The translations under genes and the position numbers were made by a program. Source: Notolepis coatsorum (taxonomy: Eukaryota; Chordata; Actinopteri; Aulopiformes; Paralepididae). From it: 64,000 nt of DNA. The stretch's first letter is position 1. The number at the start of each line of letters is the position of its first letter. The notes under the pieces are model-generated. The model searched no databases and was not told the origin of the DNA. It saw only the letters and a list, made by a program, of their open reading frames with translations. Shown here one piece after another: positions 10,541 through 21,823 of the stretch. The stretch covers positions 96,657,544-96,721,543 of the forward strand of contig OZ020598.1 in the NCBI GenBank assembly GCA_963971535.1, read 5' to 3'.

Positions 10541-11095
10541 AAAAAGAAAAAATTGCATGTGTGTGTGTTCCTGTGTGTGCCGCCCATCGCATCATGTGTG
10601 TGTCACTGCATGGCGCCATTGTCAATGTGTGCAATAAATAAAGACTTCTTCAAAGTCCAGCTTTATAGTCCATGCAGGTTATATATATATCACAGCCACA
10701 CCGTGACATATATATATATATATATATACTGTATGCTGTGAACATTACAAAAGAATTGTCGACTGCTGCTAAATAATTGGGGGACACTCAGCCTTTATAA
10801 ATACGGTGCTTTTAGCTCAAGAGGCAGTCGGCTCAGAGAGGATCTTTGCGGTAAAGACCTTTCATTTGGAAAAGGTCAAGTGGTATCCGCGTTAGTCTCC
10901 AGTATTTCCCATTAAGTCGAGTTGCTCTGAGTTGCCTGCCAGAGGCTTCTACCCCCTTTTCAAATAATGAAGTAATGGAACCATTTTCCCACAACCACTA
11001 CATCAAAAACATAATTCCACCTGCGTGGCACAGAGGCAGCCACACCGTTTCACATCAAAAGAGGTTCTCTTCGCATCACTGTGAACCCTTAATCC
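10541..11095. other. No gene recognised; TA/GT microsatellite bits
   Basis: GT-rich (10556-10605) and TA-rich (10710-10730) short tracts. ATAAATAAAG near 10634 could be a retroposon terminus. No coding frame supported. Confidence 0.4.
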
Positions 11096-11099
11096 TTTC

Positions 11100-11240
11100 A
11101 CCTCCACACTACAGAAGGGTAACGGTTAACCGTCTGTAGTGTGGTTGTGAAACGGTTGACCCTTTGTCGTGTGGCAGTGAAATGGTTAACCTTCTGTAGT
11201 GTCGCAGTGAAAGGGTTAACCCTTTGGTGGTGTGGTAGTC
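11100..11240. repeat. Minisatellite, about 36-bp unit, four copies
   Basis: Imperfect units containing GTGAAACGGTTGACCCTTTG, GTGAAATGGTTAACCTTCTG and GTGAAAGGGTTAACCCTTTG follow each other. Origin unknown. Confidence 0.8.
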
Positions 11241-11348
11241 GTTTTTCTTTGGTGTCTTCTTGCACTGGAGTGCCCTCAAAGTATTGTTTTATTTTATTGG
11301 CACAACAATTATAGTCCGACGTTAAATATCAGAAGGCATTTGGAGCAG

Positions 11349-11622
11349 GGGGGGGCGACAGTGGCTCGGAAAGGCAGAGCAGTCATCTGGTAATCCGGAG
11401 GTTCCCGGTTCGATTCCCGCTCCTCCCGGGCAGCGTGTCGAAGTGTTCTTGAGCAAGCCACTTAACCCCTAATTGCTCCCGATGAGCAGGTTGGCACCTT
11501 GCATGGTCGCCTCCACCGTCGGTGTGTGAATGTGTGAGTGAATGGGTAAAAATGTGAGGAACAAAATTGTAAAACGCTTTGGATAAAAGCTTCTGTATAA
11601 ATGCACCATTTACCATTTTCCA
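11349..11622 (+). mobile_element. tRNA-derived SINE, full-length-like
   Basis: The head has an A-box region (GTGGCTCGGAAAGGCAGAGC) and a perfect B box (GGTTCGATTCC near 11406). The body has TTCTTGAGCAAGCCACTTAA and GCAGGTTGGCACCTTGCATG. The tail has CGCTTTGGATAAAAGCTTCT and TATAAATGCACCATTTACCA, an L2-like 3' end that would let an L2-type LINE mobilise it. A second copy is at 25552-25801 and fragments are at 8622-8764 and 25436-25530. Confidence 0.85.
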
Positions 11623-11811
11623 TTTGGAGCAACGCTGAGTCAGCTGAGACACAAAGAATCCATTTTACATACAAGTAGTTTCTCCAGCTTTGGAGCGCTG
11701 CGATGATCTAAGAAGCAGGCATACCGTATGTCAAAATAGTTTGACTTTATTTAACTTGGAGAGATTTTTAACCATAAATTATGTTTTTTCCCCCCTCACC
11801 ACACACAGGCC

Positions 11812-13444
11812 TGTATCTTCTTCATTTATGTATCTCTTATCTAAGTTCATTGATCGTATAGTGTTCTATTTCACCCTTTCCTCTGCATGGTTTTAGGTAT
11901 TTTCAGATGTTCGGTTTCAAGTAAGAGGAGACTGACGATATGGTCAAAATCAACGGGCGGCGGTGTTTATTAATAAAACAGCTTTAGGAATTAAAACAGT
12001 ACATCGTCTCTTTCATTTGGATGTTGTCGTTTCTCGGTGCTGTTCGCTGTCTTAGGTTGTCCATGGCCAACACCGAGTCCTCTCTTGTGGTTCGCTGGTC
12101 TGGTTGTCAAGACAACCTGGTCTCCTCGTCGATCAGGCCGGGAGTGCTTGATTTCGTATCGGCGGAGTCCGCTATGAACCTCGGCTCGGTCATCTGGTCT
12201 CAATGGCTCTCTGAGTCATTGGCTCTTCAGTAGCCTGAGTGGCGAGTCGAGTCGCGAGTCTCCCTCTGTCGGTGGAGGTTTTCAGCGCTCCAGTTGCGAT
12301 TCGATCTCTGTCATCGTCTGTCCCCATGTCTCTGGGTCTTCAGGTCCGTTCTGGTGTGTCAGCGCTTCTCCTGATGCGAAGCGATTTCGTCTGTCATCGG
12401 GTCTCAGTCCCTCTGTGTCACTGCTTGGCTCTGCAGGGATCCTTCTCCGTCTCCTCTGAGTGTCACCGGGTGTGTGTGTGTGTCTGTCCGTCGCTATCCG
12501 CCCTTTTTATCAGAGGGGAGAGAGACAGAGAGAGAGGGAGGGGGAGACAGAGAGCGAGAGGGAGGGGGGAGACCCTGCCTGCCTGTTCACGTCCACTTAT
12601 TTTTGGTCACATTCCAGCAGAAACATGTCTGAGGGTGTCCTGTGACCACATGTTACACAATTTCTTCTGCTGACACAACCGTTTTCATAGTCTATGGGGA
12701 GACAGACTGGCTCTTGATGCATTCATAATAAAACATGAGCTATTTCCATCTACAAACTTTTTACCATTCTGTAATTGCATTTTAGAATACTAAGATAATT
12801 CTTTATTTTCTAGCCAGTGACTCACTGTCTTGTTTTCAGTTGGATCCACTTTTTACTTTATTTTTGATTGAACTATTTATTTTACTGTTTGTTTTTCCTA
12901 TTCTAAAGTACGCTGTAATCTAGGTTTTAGCTCTATTTTGATCACTTATTATTTTGTTCAGTATTAACATTAATTTACAAACAATGTCTTTGTATTTGGC
13001 TCACTTATGGTCAACTTTTCATGCCTGCCAAACCTATTTATCTAAGGTGATTTGGTATGACAGCTCACTTTTATCATAATGGTCCTTTCTTTACATATGT
13101 GTTGCAATGTTTTCTAAAGCCATCTAACTAATCTCTCTGACAAAGCCAATAGTTTTCTTATATATCTCTATCTTTATATCCTTAAGGTCTAAAAACCGTC
13201 TAGTCTACCTATTAGAGTGGCATTCTACTGTGTAAGGGGCGATTTCCAAATAGCCTGTGTCACCTTTCTGACCTCTGGGTTAGTCAGCAGCTGCCGTGTT
13301 GTAACCTGAAATTCCTTCCTTGTCTCATACCATTTACTTTCACATGGTGTTCTAAATAACCTTTCTATCAAATCAACTTCTCTGTTTTATCATTTGGTAC
13401 ATTTAGTTGCTTATGTTCATGTTTTCATTTAGAAATATACGACA
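11812..13444 (-). repeat. 3' LTR of the minus-strand element
   Basis: Same sequence as 21824-23456 at a constant offset of 10012. The AATAAA signal is at 11971-11966 on the minus strand and would end the element's transcript. The 70-aa and 144-aa open frames here recur identically in the other LTR and are not genes. Confidence 0.85.
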
Positions 13445-13460
13445 ATCCACCCTTAGGGGG
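13445..13460 (-). other. Polypurine-like tract before the 3' LTR
   Basis: Read on the minus strand, CCCCCTAAGGGTGGAT immediately precedes the TGTCG start of the LTR. The AAGGGTGGAT part fits a plus-strand primer in retroviral replication. The match is modest. Confidence 0.5.
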
Positions 13461-15668
13461 TTTAATAACCTCCTATACAACATTAATATTCTAAATTAAA
13501 CATGTTAAAAATCATATCCATAATTTTTGCTAATATTTTTCAAAATTTCAAAAAAATCCAAAATTGACCCAAATCAAACTACAAAACCCCTTTCCATCTG
13601 TACAGTTACAAAATCATCATTTCACCTACCTTTCCCTCCTTTCACAGTTTATATACATTATCAGTTATTATTATGACATCCAGTCTAGGTCCGTCTCTCT
13701 ATGCAAAGAGATGATCGTACCATTCTCAGCTTCTTTTCGTTTAAGACTATATTTATCCATGTATTTAGCTTAAATGTCTATTTTTTGTAATGGACTCTGC
13801 AAGAAAAGATTAATACATCACACCACTAAAAGATTAACTCTCTAAACATTTGAGGGAAATTCAAACAAGCAACATAAATCATTTTTACTCCTTAAAAAGA
13901 CCACTGAGGCCTCAATTATCCTTTGCTTTCATCCCTGTCAGTTATCTCTGTTTAAAACCTCCTAAGGCCTTTACTGCTAACTCGTTTTTGACCGTTTTCT
14001 TCTTGTTGTATCTTGTGCTTAATCACCGCCCCTTCTTCGTTGTATGCAGGTCTCTGGTACTGCTCCGATTTTCCACCGAAGGAATCGATTTTCCCTCTGT
14101 CCTTTTTGCATTTTGGATTATTATTTACAAAACACACAATAGATTGGAAACATTTATTTTCACAGATACATCTTTACTGTTCTGCATTTTGACAATACAT
14201 TTTTCTCCAATTCATTATCTATGTATTTCACAGCTTCTTACGTTAGCATTCAATCAAATCATCTTTGTCTCATTTCTTTTTGTGCTGTACTGTTTTACTA
14301 GATTCAATATCTCTAGATCAACACAACTACCTCCACCCTTGACAGTGGAATAACCATCATTTCACTTTCAATTACCTCGTTTCCCGACAGCTCCCCGGTC
14401 CGGACAGTCAGCTCTAGACGAGGCCAATCACCAACAGAACCTATGTGCATGGTCAACAAACCACAGTCCCTTTAAACACACATCACACACACTCCGCCAG
14501 CTTTCAACAAGCCGGTGCAGAGTCTTCCATAAGTCAATCATCAAATTCACATGTCTGCACCCTACATGAACACTAACTGGCCAAATTGCGACCAACAACC
14601 TACAGAGCTTTCTTATAGACAGAGAAATATGTTCCCCCAACACTTATCATAACCCAAAAAGTGACACAACCCTCCAGATCCTACATCTGGAGTCTCAATG
14701 AGCGGAAAACAAACCATGAACCAGCTCCCGTCCCTTTCCAGTTTCCAGCTCATTATATCAGACCTCCTACCAGTCCCGCTGTGTCACCACCACCTGCCAT
14801 CCCTGACCGGCGAGAGAACTCCCCTCAGCCAGCCAGTTCCTAAAAAAAAGTATAGTCAACCAAAAACAAAGAAAATTAAAAATAAACAAAAAAAAACTGT
14901 GAGTGCCTACATGCTACACACCCATCCAACAGAATTAAACTATCATCCAGAGGCATAAATACCCCCGCAAAACTAAGACAGCAAAATTAGAAATCCAAAA
15001 AGAAATAAAATAAGTAATGAAATAATAATATTGTTGTTGTTGTTGTTCTTTTTTTTTTTTTTTTTTTTTTTTTAATTCCTTAATTCAATCTTGACCACCC
15101 TTTGATCAAGTATTGTAATCACTACTATAAATAGTCCTTTGTTTCTAACTCTGTCTAATATTATATGTTCCATTGTTCCTGTCTAAAACCCAACTGTTTA
15201 ACCCTTCTCTGACACCGTCTGGTTCAGAGTTCACATGACCACAAGAGCCATTGCGGTGACCATTTTTCTCTCTCTCTCCAATCTGTGCAGCCGGGCCAGG
15301 CTGCACAGGTGGGAGATACCAAAAATCGTCCACCATACCATTCTCCCTTACGTTTTCCTCACTGCCACAGCAAGAGTTGATCAGACACACTGTAGCAAAA
15401 AGGAAAACCCATGACTTGTCTATTAATTAACTGTTAGTACGATTGGCTCATGCATCTGTCAGTCATTTCATCTCTCCCTGTTAGTTGCACATCCATCTTA
15501 GTCGCTTCCACTCATAATCTAATGTACCAACGCTTCTATATATATATATTTTTTTTTTCTATTTTTTGTTCCAATCAGTCCTTCTTCCCATTTTAACTTA
15601 TTAATAACTCTATTTTCCCGAGCACCCAAAGGCTTTGTTTGTGCATTTCCGCTTTGCTCTTAATTAAC
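13461..15668 (-). other. 3' interior of the LTR element, non-coding or decayed
   Basis: This is where pol and env would be expected after gag on the minus strand, but only 2.2 kb is present and no enzyme motif is visible. A minus-strand frame at 15145-15390 (81 aa) follows a short hydrophobic, signal-peptide-like stretch and includes an NGT sequon, so it could be an envelope remnant; this is weak. A T-run with (TTG)n lies at 15030-15073. Confidence 0.45.
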
Positions 15669-16793
15669 CTATGACCTATGCAGACACCCCCTCTGACAAT
15701 GTCCCAACTCTCCACATCCCCAGTAACCCTGTTTGGACACTTGCTTCTTACTGGACGTTCGCTGAGGCCTCCACCCTTTGTAACATGACCGAGCGAAATG
15801 GCCAACCTCCCCACAACCCCAGCACACAGCCGACGCCGGCCATCCCAGGGGTTCCAGTTCACCCAGTTTACCACGACTCCCACAGTCTCTCGGCTGGCCT
15901 CCCACCGTCCTCGCCAGGTCCACCCCTCTCCTGTCCTCTGGTCGCATGTCCTGTTGCCTGGAGGAGAGAGGGGCATACCTGTCCTTTTCCGCTGCCTCTC
16001 CTCGGGCCTTCTCTTGTTGGGAGGGGCCTGGAAACTCACCCCTCCTGCGGTCCTGTTCACCCTGTCGCGGCCCAGCTCCCTGTCCGGGCAACGGAGCACA
16101 GGGCACTCTTTGATCACAGCGGCCTAGGTCAGACGCCCGAAGCATGATCTCAACAGCTGTCGCTTCTAATAGCACAGTCTTTCTCGCCAGTTCTCGTCCC
16201 AGTCTCTGAGTCTCGTGTGCGGCTTGACCGATCTCCAGCTGTATCTTCATCAGATCTCGATGAACTGCCTCGTGTTGTTCGAACGCTGTCACAAACGCTC
16301 TCTGTTGTCTATAGTATGCTGCCTCTTCCCCCATCTCAGCACGGGCGGTTTGACATCCCACCGTTGGGCTCCGCCTCTCATCTTGGCTTTGGTGCTGAGG
16401 GCAGGATGGATGTGGGAAACGGGTGGGTTGTAGAAACTGTTCGTGTATTCCATACCTGCTGTCGGTCTCAGTTCCAGCCATCCGGCCAGAGTGGACTTCG
16501 TGGGAAGGCTGTAACCTCAGTCTCTTTTTCTGCCCCTTGGTTAAACCGCAGTCGCCTGCAATGGACACTCCAGCTTGAATCGGTTCTGGTTGGAGTAACA
16601 CCGTTGTCACTGGTTCACTCCCCTGTGTTGGAATCAAAGTCATCATTCCAAGTCCTTCTGTCGTACTGGTCACATGAGAGAAGTCCATATTCAAATCAAT
16701 CAGATCATCACTGGTATAGTCTATCTGGGAAATGTCTGCAGAGGCCCTCGGCCTACTCCCCCCAATGGCCCGATCACTAAGGCCCTCCTCCAT
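15669..16793 (-). CDS. Gag-like protein with two CCHC zinc knuckles
   Basis: A 374-residue frame on the minus strand. Residues 324-337 read CWGCGEVGHFARSC, a perfect CX2CX4HX4C nucleocapsid knuckle. Residues 357-370 read YWGCGELGHCQRGC, the same knuckle with its first Cys replaced by Tyr. Between about 225 and 300 the protein is rich in Arg, Glu, Gln and Gly, as in nucleocapsid-type regions. No matrix or capsid domain is recognisable by eye. The start is the first ATG of the frame, about 5 kb from the 5' LTR, which is far for a retroviral gag and suggests either splicing, a long leader, or loss and gain of sequence. The overlapping 187-, 158- and 174-aa frames are shadows. Confidence 0.7.
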   Translation of the reverse strand: MEEGLSDRAIGGSRPRASADISQIDYTSDDLIDLNMDFSHVTSTTEGLGMMTLIPTQGSEPVTTVLLQPEPIQAGVSIAGDCGLTKGQKKRLRLQPSHEVHSGRMAGTETDSRYGIHEQFLQPTRFPHPSCPQHQSQDERRSPTVGCQTARAEMGEEAAYYRQQRAFVTAFEQHEAVHRDLMKIQLEIGQAAHETQRLGRELARKTVLLEATAVEIMLRASDLGRCDQRVPCAPLPGQGAGPRQGEQDRRRGEFPGPSQQEKARGEAAEKDRYAPLSSRQQDMRPEDRRGVDLARTVGGQPRDCGSRGKLGELEPLGWPASAVCWGCGEVGHFARSCYKGWRPQRTSSKKQVSKQGYWGCGELGHCQRGCLHRS

Positions 16794-18279
16794 ATCGTTG
16801 TTGTTGTTATCCTATTGTTACTGCATTTAACGCTTCAGTTGTTCCTATCAAATGTCCCACTAAAGTGAACTTCCTATGTTACTGTCATTCATTCCACTTT
16901 CAACACTCTCTTGTAATCACCGTTTGAAAAAACAAATTTCTCCGTCTTACACTATTTTCTACTTACTTGAGTTAAAACACTCACACTGTCAAATTTTTAC
17001 TGTGCAGACAAGGATTGATAACTGGCTTATCATTCATACTTATACCAAGGCGCATTAAAGCCGTTTTTCCCTAGATGGTTGTGGAAGTCGTTAGAGCACC
17101 TGTCCGGCCGAGCATCTGTATAGAAAGAAAGCAGAAATCCAGACTTAATACAGTGGCATTTCCCTTATTATTTCCACTCTTCGTTACGCATTGGAAATGT
17201 CGGGCAACACTATACTAATATTTTAAAGAGACACAGTGTGATTTGCTTGAAAAAATAACGATACAGCTTATCTTGTTTTTTTTGTCCGTTCCTTCAACAG
17301 GAACACTGGAGGTTTTCCAATCCCCTGTGTGCTCTCTCCACTGGTTTCCTGGGAAATATAATCATTAATCCCCTTCCTATCCATTGTCTAATAATCCTTT
17401 GTAAACCTGGTCCTTCATCTGATTCTAATCTCTCTTTGCTTGATGAATCTGTTCATCCTAACCTTATTTCTTACTTTTAAATGCCCGATTAGCGTATCGA
17501 CTAAATGTATTATTCCGATTAGCGTATCGACTAAATGTATTATTCGCTTTCGCTTCACTTCTCATACTACATCCATTTCATTCATCCTTACACACAACCA
17601 TTACCCCCCACAACACTTAATAAAAATTAATCAGTGTTGCTACTGCTACCAACCACCTAATCAGGGAAAACAATAAACTTTTAGCAACTTAGATCACTAA
17701 AACCCTGACCGACACATAGTACAGCTGGCCACGTTAATAATTTCATGGACACCCGCACTATGCCACCGCAATATTCACCCAGTTCTCTGAATACACAAAG
17801 AACCGTCAACTCACAGCCCAAAGCGTCCTCCCTTCAGTTTCGAACCTGAACGGAAACACCCCAAGCTTTATCACACCAAGAATATTACAAATTATCCTAC
17901 CACCACCTGCACCTAGACAGTCCAACGCCCATCCGGTACCTACTTCACATACATAATACCAACGCAGTACAAATAAACCTACAACCAAATGCCCACAACA
18001 CACGCCGCAATGTAGGGATGGCGAAATACAAGGAGAGACAGGGAAGGGAAAAGAAAAAAGGAGGGAGGGATACAGGGATACAGGGACTAAGGGGAGGAAG
18101 GGGGGGGGGGGCACACAATGCAACATCAACTATCACCAAAACCGTCTAAATCAACCTTAACCTTAATCAGACCAAAAGAATGACCATGAACATTCTATCA
18201 ACCCTTATGTAACCCTATTTTAGCAAGTAACACTATATTAACATAACCAAATCTAATATAACCAACACTCCACGCCCAT

Positions 18280-18432
18280 GATGAATCAAAAATGGGGGAC
18301 CCTGATGTAAACAAGACGAAAGTCTTTCCCCGGTCTGCATACCCTTAACAATTGTGTGTATTGAGCTGTACTGTACTGCACCCACTCTACAGTCTGATAA
18401 CAAAATCCTTCAATCAATCAATCAATCAGGCA
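18280..18432 (+). mobile_element. LINE 3' end with TCAA tail inside the LTR element
   Basis: GACCCTGATGTAAACAAGAC, TTAACAATTGTGTGTATTGA and a CAATCAATCAATCAATCA tail match the 3' end of the LINE at 7067-8545. It is strongly 5'-truncated and opposite in direction to the host element. Confidence 0.85.
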
Positions 18433-18504
18433 ATCTATCCTAAACAAAAAACCCCTTTGTGCACCTGTCCTCTCACAAAGTTAAGCCGGGAGACAGGGAT
18501 GGAG

Positions 18505-18688
18505 CGGAGGGGGGCGGGGGGGGGGGGGGGAGGAGGGAGGGAGGGAGGGAGGGAGGGAAGGAGGGAGAGAGGGAGGGAGGGAGGGAGGGAGGGAGAGAGG
18601 GAGGGAGGGAGGGAGGGAGAGAGGGAGAGAGGGAGGGAGGGAGGGAGGGAGGGAGGGAGGGAGGGAGGGACAAGGGGGGGGGGGGTTC
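18505..18688. repeat. (GGGA)n microsatellite with G-runs
   Basis: A purine strand of GGGA units with occasional GAGA variants, flanked by G-runs at about 18517-18531 and 18674-18685. Long frames here are translations of the repeat. Confidence 0.95.
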
Positions 18689-21600
18689 ACGCCAATCCCA
18701 TCACAAAACGCAGCTACTCTCACTCCAACCATACCTGGCCCATAACAAATACAGACCTATAATCAAACCAGTAAACACACCCATCATCAACAACAGTTAA
18801 AACCGATAAAAAAGAACTCACAAATCCCCACAGATTGCCGCTACTCAAAACCTATAATAATCACAAACCCCTCTCTACTGCCTACTGCACCTCGTTTTAC
18901 CTGTACAGGCGAAACTATAAAAGAGGCAACAGCGCCCTCCACTGGAACGTACGCTCATCACCACCAACGCACTACAACACTCACCACTTCCTGTAGGAGG
19001 CGCCCACGCCTCCCCCGCAAGTGCGTCATCACGTAAACCACCCCAAGACGTCAACTCGACGTTCCACCTCAACCACAAAACTATAATTCCCAGAACCCTC
19101 TACACCGGAAGTACCTGTCCACCGCCTCTCTAAGATCCCGCACTAGCAAAGAGTAGCAACACGCGAGATTCCCCGAGAGTTCAATCATGCTATTTTGTTA
19201 GCACAGGTAGCTTAGCATCTTAGCTTCGTTAGCTCAGTGCCGCTAGCTCCTGCTTAGCTTAGCATCCAACATCACTCCTCCTAAACGGCCCCTTCTCCTG
19301 TTGATCCGAGCGGCACAACACATCGCAACGTTTACACAACCCCTGCTTTCCCCCGCAACATAACTTTAATCCTATTAAGCCCCTGTTCACAGAACATATA
19401 TTATTCGCTTTGACCCTTTTAACCTCCTTCCAGTTAAGAGTACCCTCCTCCCGTTCGGATGCACTCCTTCCCCTACTTAGATGCACCTCTCCCCGTAAGG
19501 TTTAGGCAGTCCGCTACGACGGTACAACCAGCTCCTTTCTTAGGACTGCTTGTCCGACGCCGGCCCCTCTCCCCCAACAGAGATGCAGGTCTCCACTTCC
19601 GGCGGTAAGGTCTCCTCACATGAACGGAAGAAGTCCCCTTATTTTACCTTCAGGTGCAGTTTAAGGCTGGGTCCCTTTCCAATCTTAGGAGAGACAATCC
19701 AGATTCCTCTGAATTGACACCCCTCATCCCTCTGCTTCCCAGCATTTTCTTTTCAAAAACACTGATCACAGAAGCACAACTCGCCTACTAACCCTGTATC
19801 GGCTAGTAAGGTTACTGTGGCCTGACTGTACATTGAGCCAGGTGCATTTATGGTCTCTGCCATAACGCTCTCCCAACCGGCTGACGACCCAGTCGATAGC
19901 GACCTCATAGTCCGTCATCAAGTCAGGACCCCAAGCGGCTGACTGTCCGTAGTACCTATCAGCCACTCAGTTTAGAAACCGACGGTCTTGTCCCCACCCC
20001 GCTTGCTCTGGGCATGGAAATATTGACCGTTTTCGCCAGCCTAGCCTGTTCACGGCAGGAGCTGTGCCCCCTCCGGTGCACCGCCCTGCTCCTAGGTGTG
20101 GACTGTCGCCCACGTACCACCCAGTGCCAACATTTACCTTACATGCGACATCAGGGCCGACTAGACGGTACCACAGTGGTATGTTATTTCATACCTCGTT
20201 ACGCACGAGGGCCTTCAGTAACTCCCCAGCACTATAGTATGTGTTTAACGTGCGCCCAGACTCTTGCGAGCCCACTGCCGCCTGTTAAGGACTAGAGGTT
20301 CGGGGTGCCTAATCCCCTCCCTAATCCTTATCCCAGTACGCTCGCCCGATTGGCCCCGCCTGACCGAAACACACAGTATCAAACGCACCCCAAGCTCCGA
20401 CGCTTCCAGCGACGTCATCGGCTCTAAAATCCCCGTTTCCTTTGATCTTTACTACATTAATTCTAGACTTCTACAGCCCCGTTATGAAAAATTTCAACGC
20501 ACACTACACATCTCCTAGGTTCCATCACACATGACATTCATTCAATTCACTCGACAACGCAACACAGCGTCCACACGTTAGTCGCGTCGCGCTCAGCTAA
20601 TGCTGGCAGGACAGGGGTGTGGTTTCTCCGTTGCAGCCTTGGCCACCAGCTGGTTCATAATAATACAAAAATACCTTGACATTTACTCAGAGCTCCTAAC
20701 ATCCATCCATTCAAACACATATACTTAGCAAATCAATTTCCCATTCATAAGCACCCCATCCATTTGTACACATTCCTTCCAAACGCATTCGCTTGCTCTT
20801 TCCACACAACATCCTCCTATGTTGCAGTTACCCCACGCATTTCCCCCACAAGTGCATTATCTCCAAAGGTTACTTTCCCCCCCCCCATCATTCCTCTTCT
20901 CAGCCTCTCAATCTTCATATTCAGCGCCGTTTGGGGAGCTTTTACCTGTCTCACCCCCAAATCGACCAAATACCTTCTTAAAAATCCGTACCAAAGGCGA
21001 ATTTTTTAAGCAGATTCCGTCGGGTCACACTACAACAGATCTGTATGAAAACGTCTTTCTAAACTCGTCTGTTATACGTGCCGATTCTAAGAGTGAAGTC
21101 CGCGAACGATGGCGCGAAAAAAAAAGCAACCAATTACCTCCCTGTTCTCTATTTCTCTTCGCGGAACCAGGATTTCCTGTACTACACCACGGTCCCCAGT
21201 ACTCTACACTACACTCCGTTCTCTGTTCTCTTCGTGGAACCAGGCTACCCCGTACTACCCCGGTTTTCTCATTAAACTCTTTACCTCTGACTACTCCTCT
21301 TTACCCTTCTTATGAACCACTACGTCACGCACAGTCCCACTTCCCGCTATCTGTGACTAATCTCCGTTCTACTGCTCCCACGCCGGTCCCCTCAAATAAT
21401 TTACCTAATCCCTAGCCTATCCCCTAAGCTGATATAGCTAAATACAGACATCTATTTCCTCTCCTCACTTGGCCTTGTACAAATTATAGGCATCCCAACT
21501 GAACATCTCTAAGTGCAGCGCCGGTGTGTGGCTGAGACCAGAGCCAGGTTGTGAAACCTGGACCCCGGTACCCCTCCAACACCAACATTATCCTGGTCCA

Positions 21601-21798
21601 TTTACAACTCATTTCTACCTAATGCAATAGCAACCCCAAAATGCGAGCCTGCTTCGACCATTACTAATCTTAAACACCATCATCACTACTTACCTAGTCC
21701 CGCTGGCCGTGGCTGAAGTGGACGATCATTCAGTCGCAGAGGGCTTCGATGATGGGGAGAGAACCTCTCTGTGGTTCAACCGGTTCTGGTCCAATGCA

Positions 21799-21816
21799 GG
21801 ACGGGTCATGGCACCA
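21799..21816 (-). other. Candidate primer-binding site
   Basis: Seven bases inside the 5' LTR the minus strand reads TGGTGCCATGACCCGTCC. From memory it matches the 3' end of vertebrate tRNA-His at about 13 of 18 positions, including the first seven. The spacing is larger than usual and the match imperfect, so this is tentative. Confidence 0.4.
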
Positions 21817-21823
21817 TTTGAAG

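Larger units (their letters stand above)
16794..21798 (-). other. Long leader-like interior between 5' LTR and gag
   Basis: About 5 kb without a supportable coding frame. It contains a 30-bp direct duplication (CCGATTAGCGTATCGACTAA at 17487 and 17517), a LINE tail at 18280-18432, a GGGA microsatellite at 18505-18688, and imperfect repeats of CGGAACCAGG/GTGGAACCAGG near 21160-21245. The 198-aa plus-strand frame at 20819 has no recognisable motif and is probably chance. Confidence 0.5.

Noticed and set aside
12239..12673. 144-aa frame repeated at 22251-22685 as a duplicated gene
   Set aside because: Both lie inside the two LTRs of one element, antisense to it, with no protein motif.
13445..15668. 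Search for pol enzymes in the LTR element
   Set aside because: No polymerase, protease or integrase motif seen in either strand; not reported as present.
16217..16780. 187-aa plus-strand frame
   Set aside because: Shadow of the Gag-like minus-strand frame, which has zinc knuckles.
17806..18129. 107-aa minus-strand frame in the LTR element leader
   Set aside because: Low-complexity Pro/Ser stretch from a G/A-rich tract, no viral or cellular motif.
20819..21415. 198-aa plus-strand frame
   Set aside because: Antisense to the LTR element, Pro/Ser/Leu-rich, no motif; overlapping frames on the same strand are equally open.
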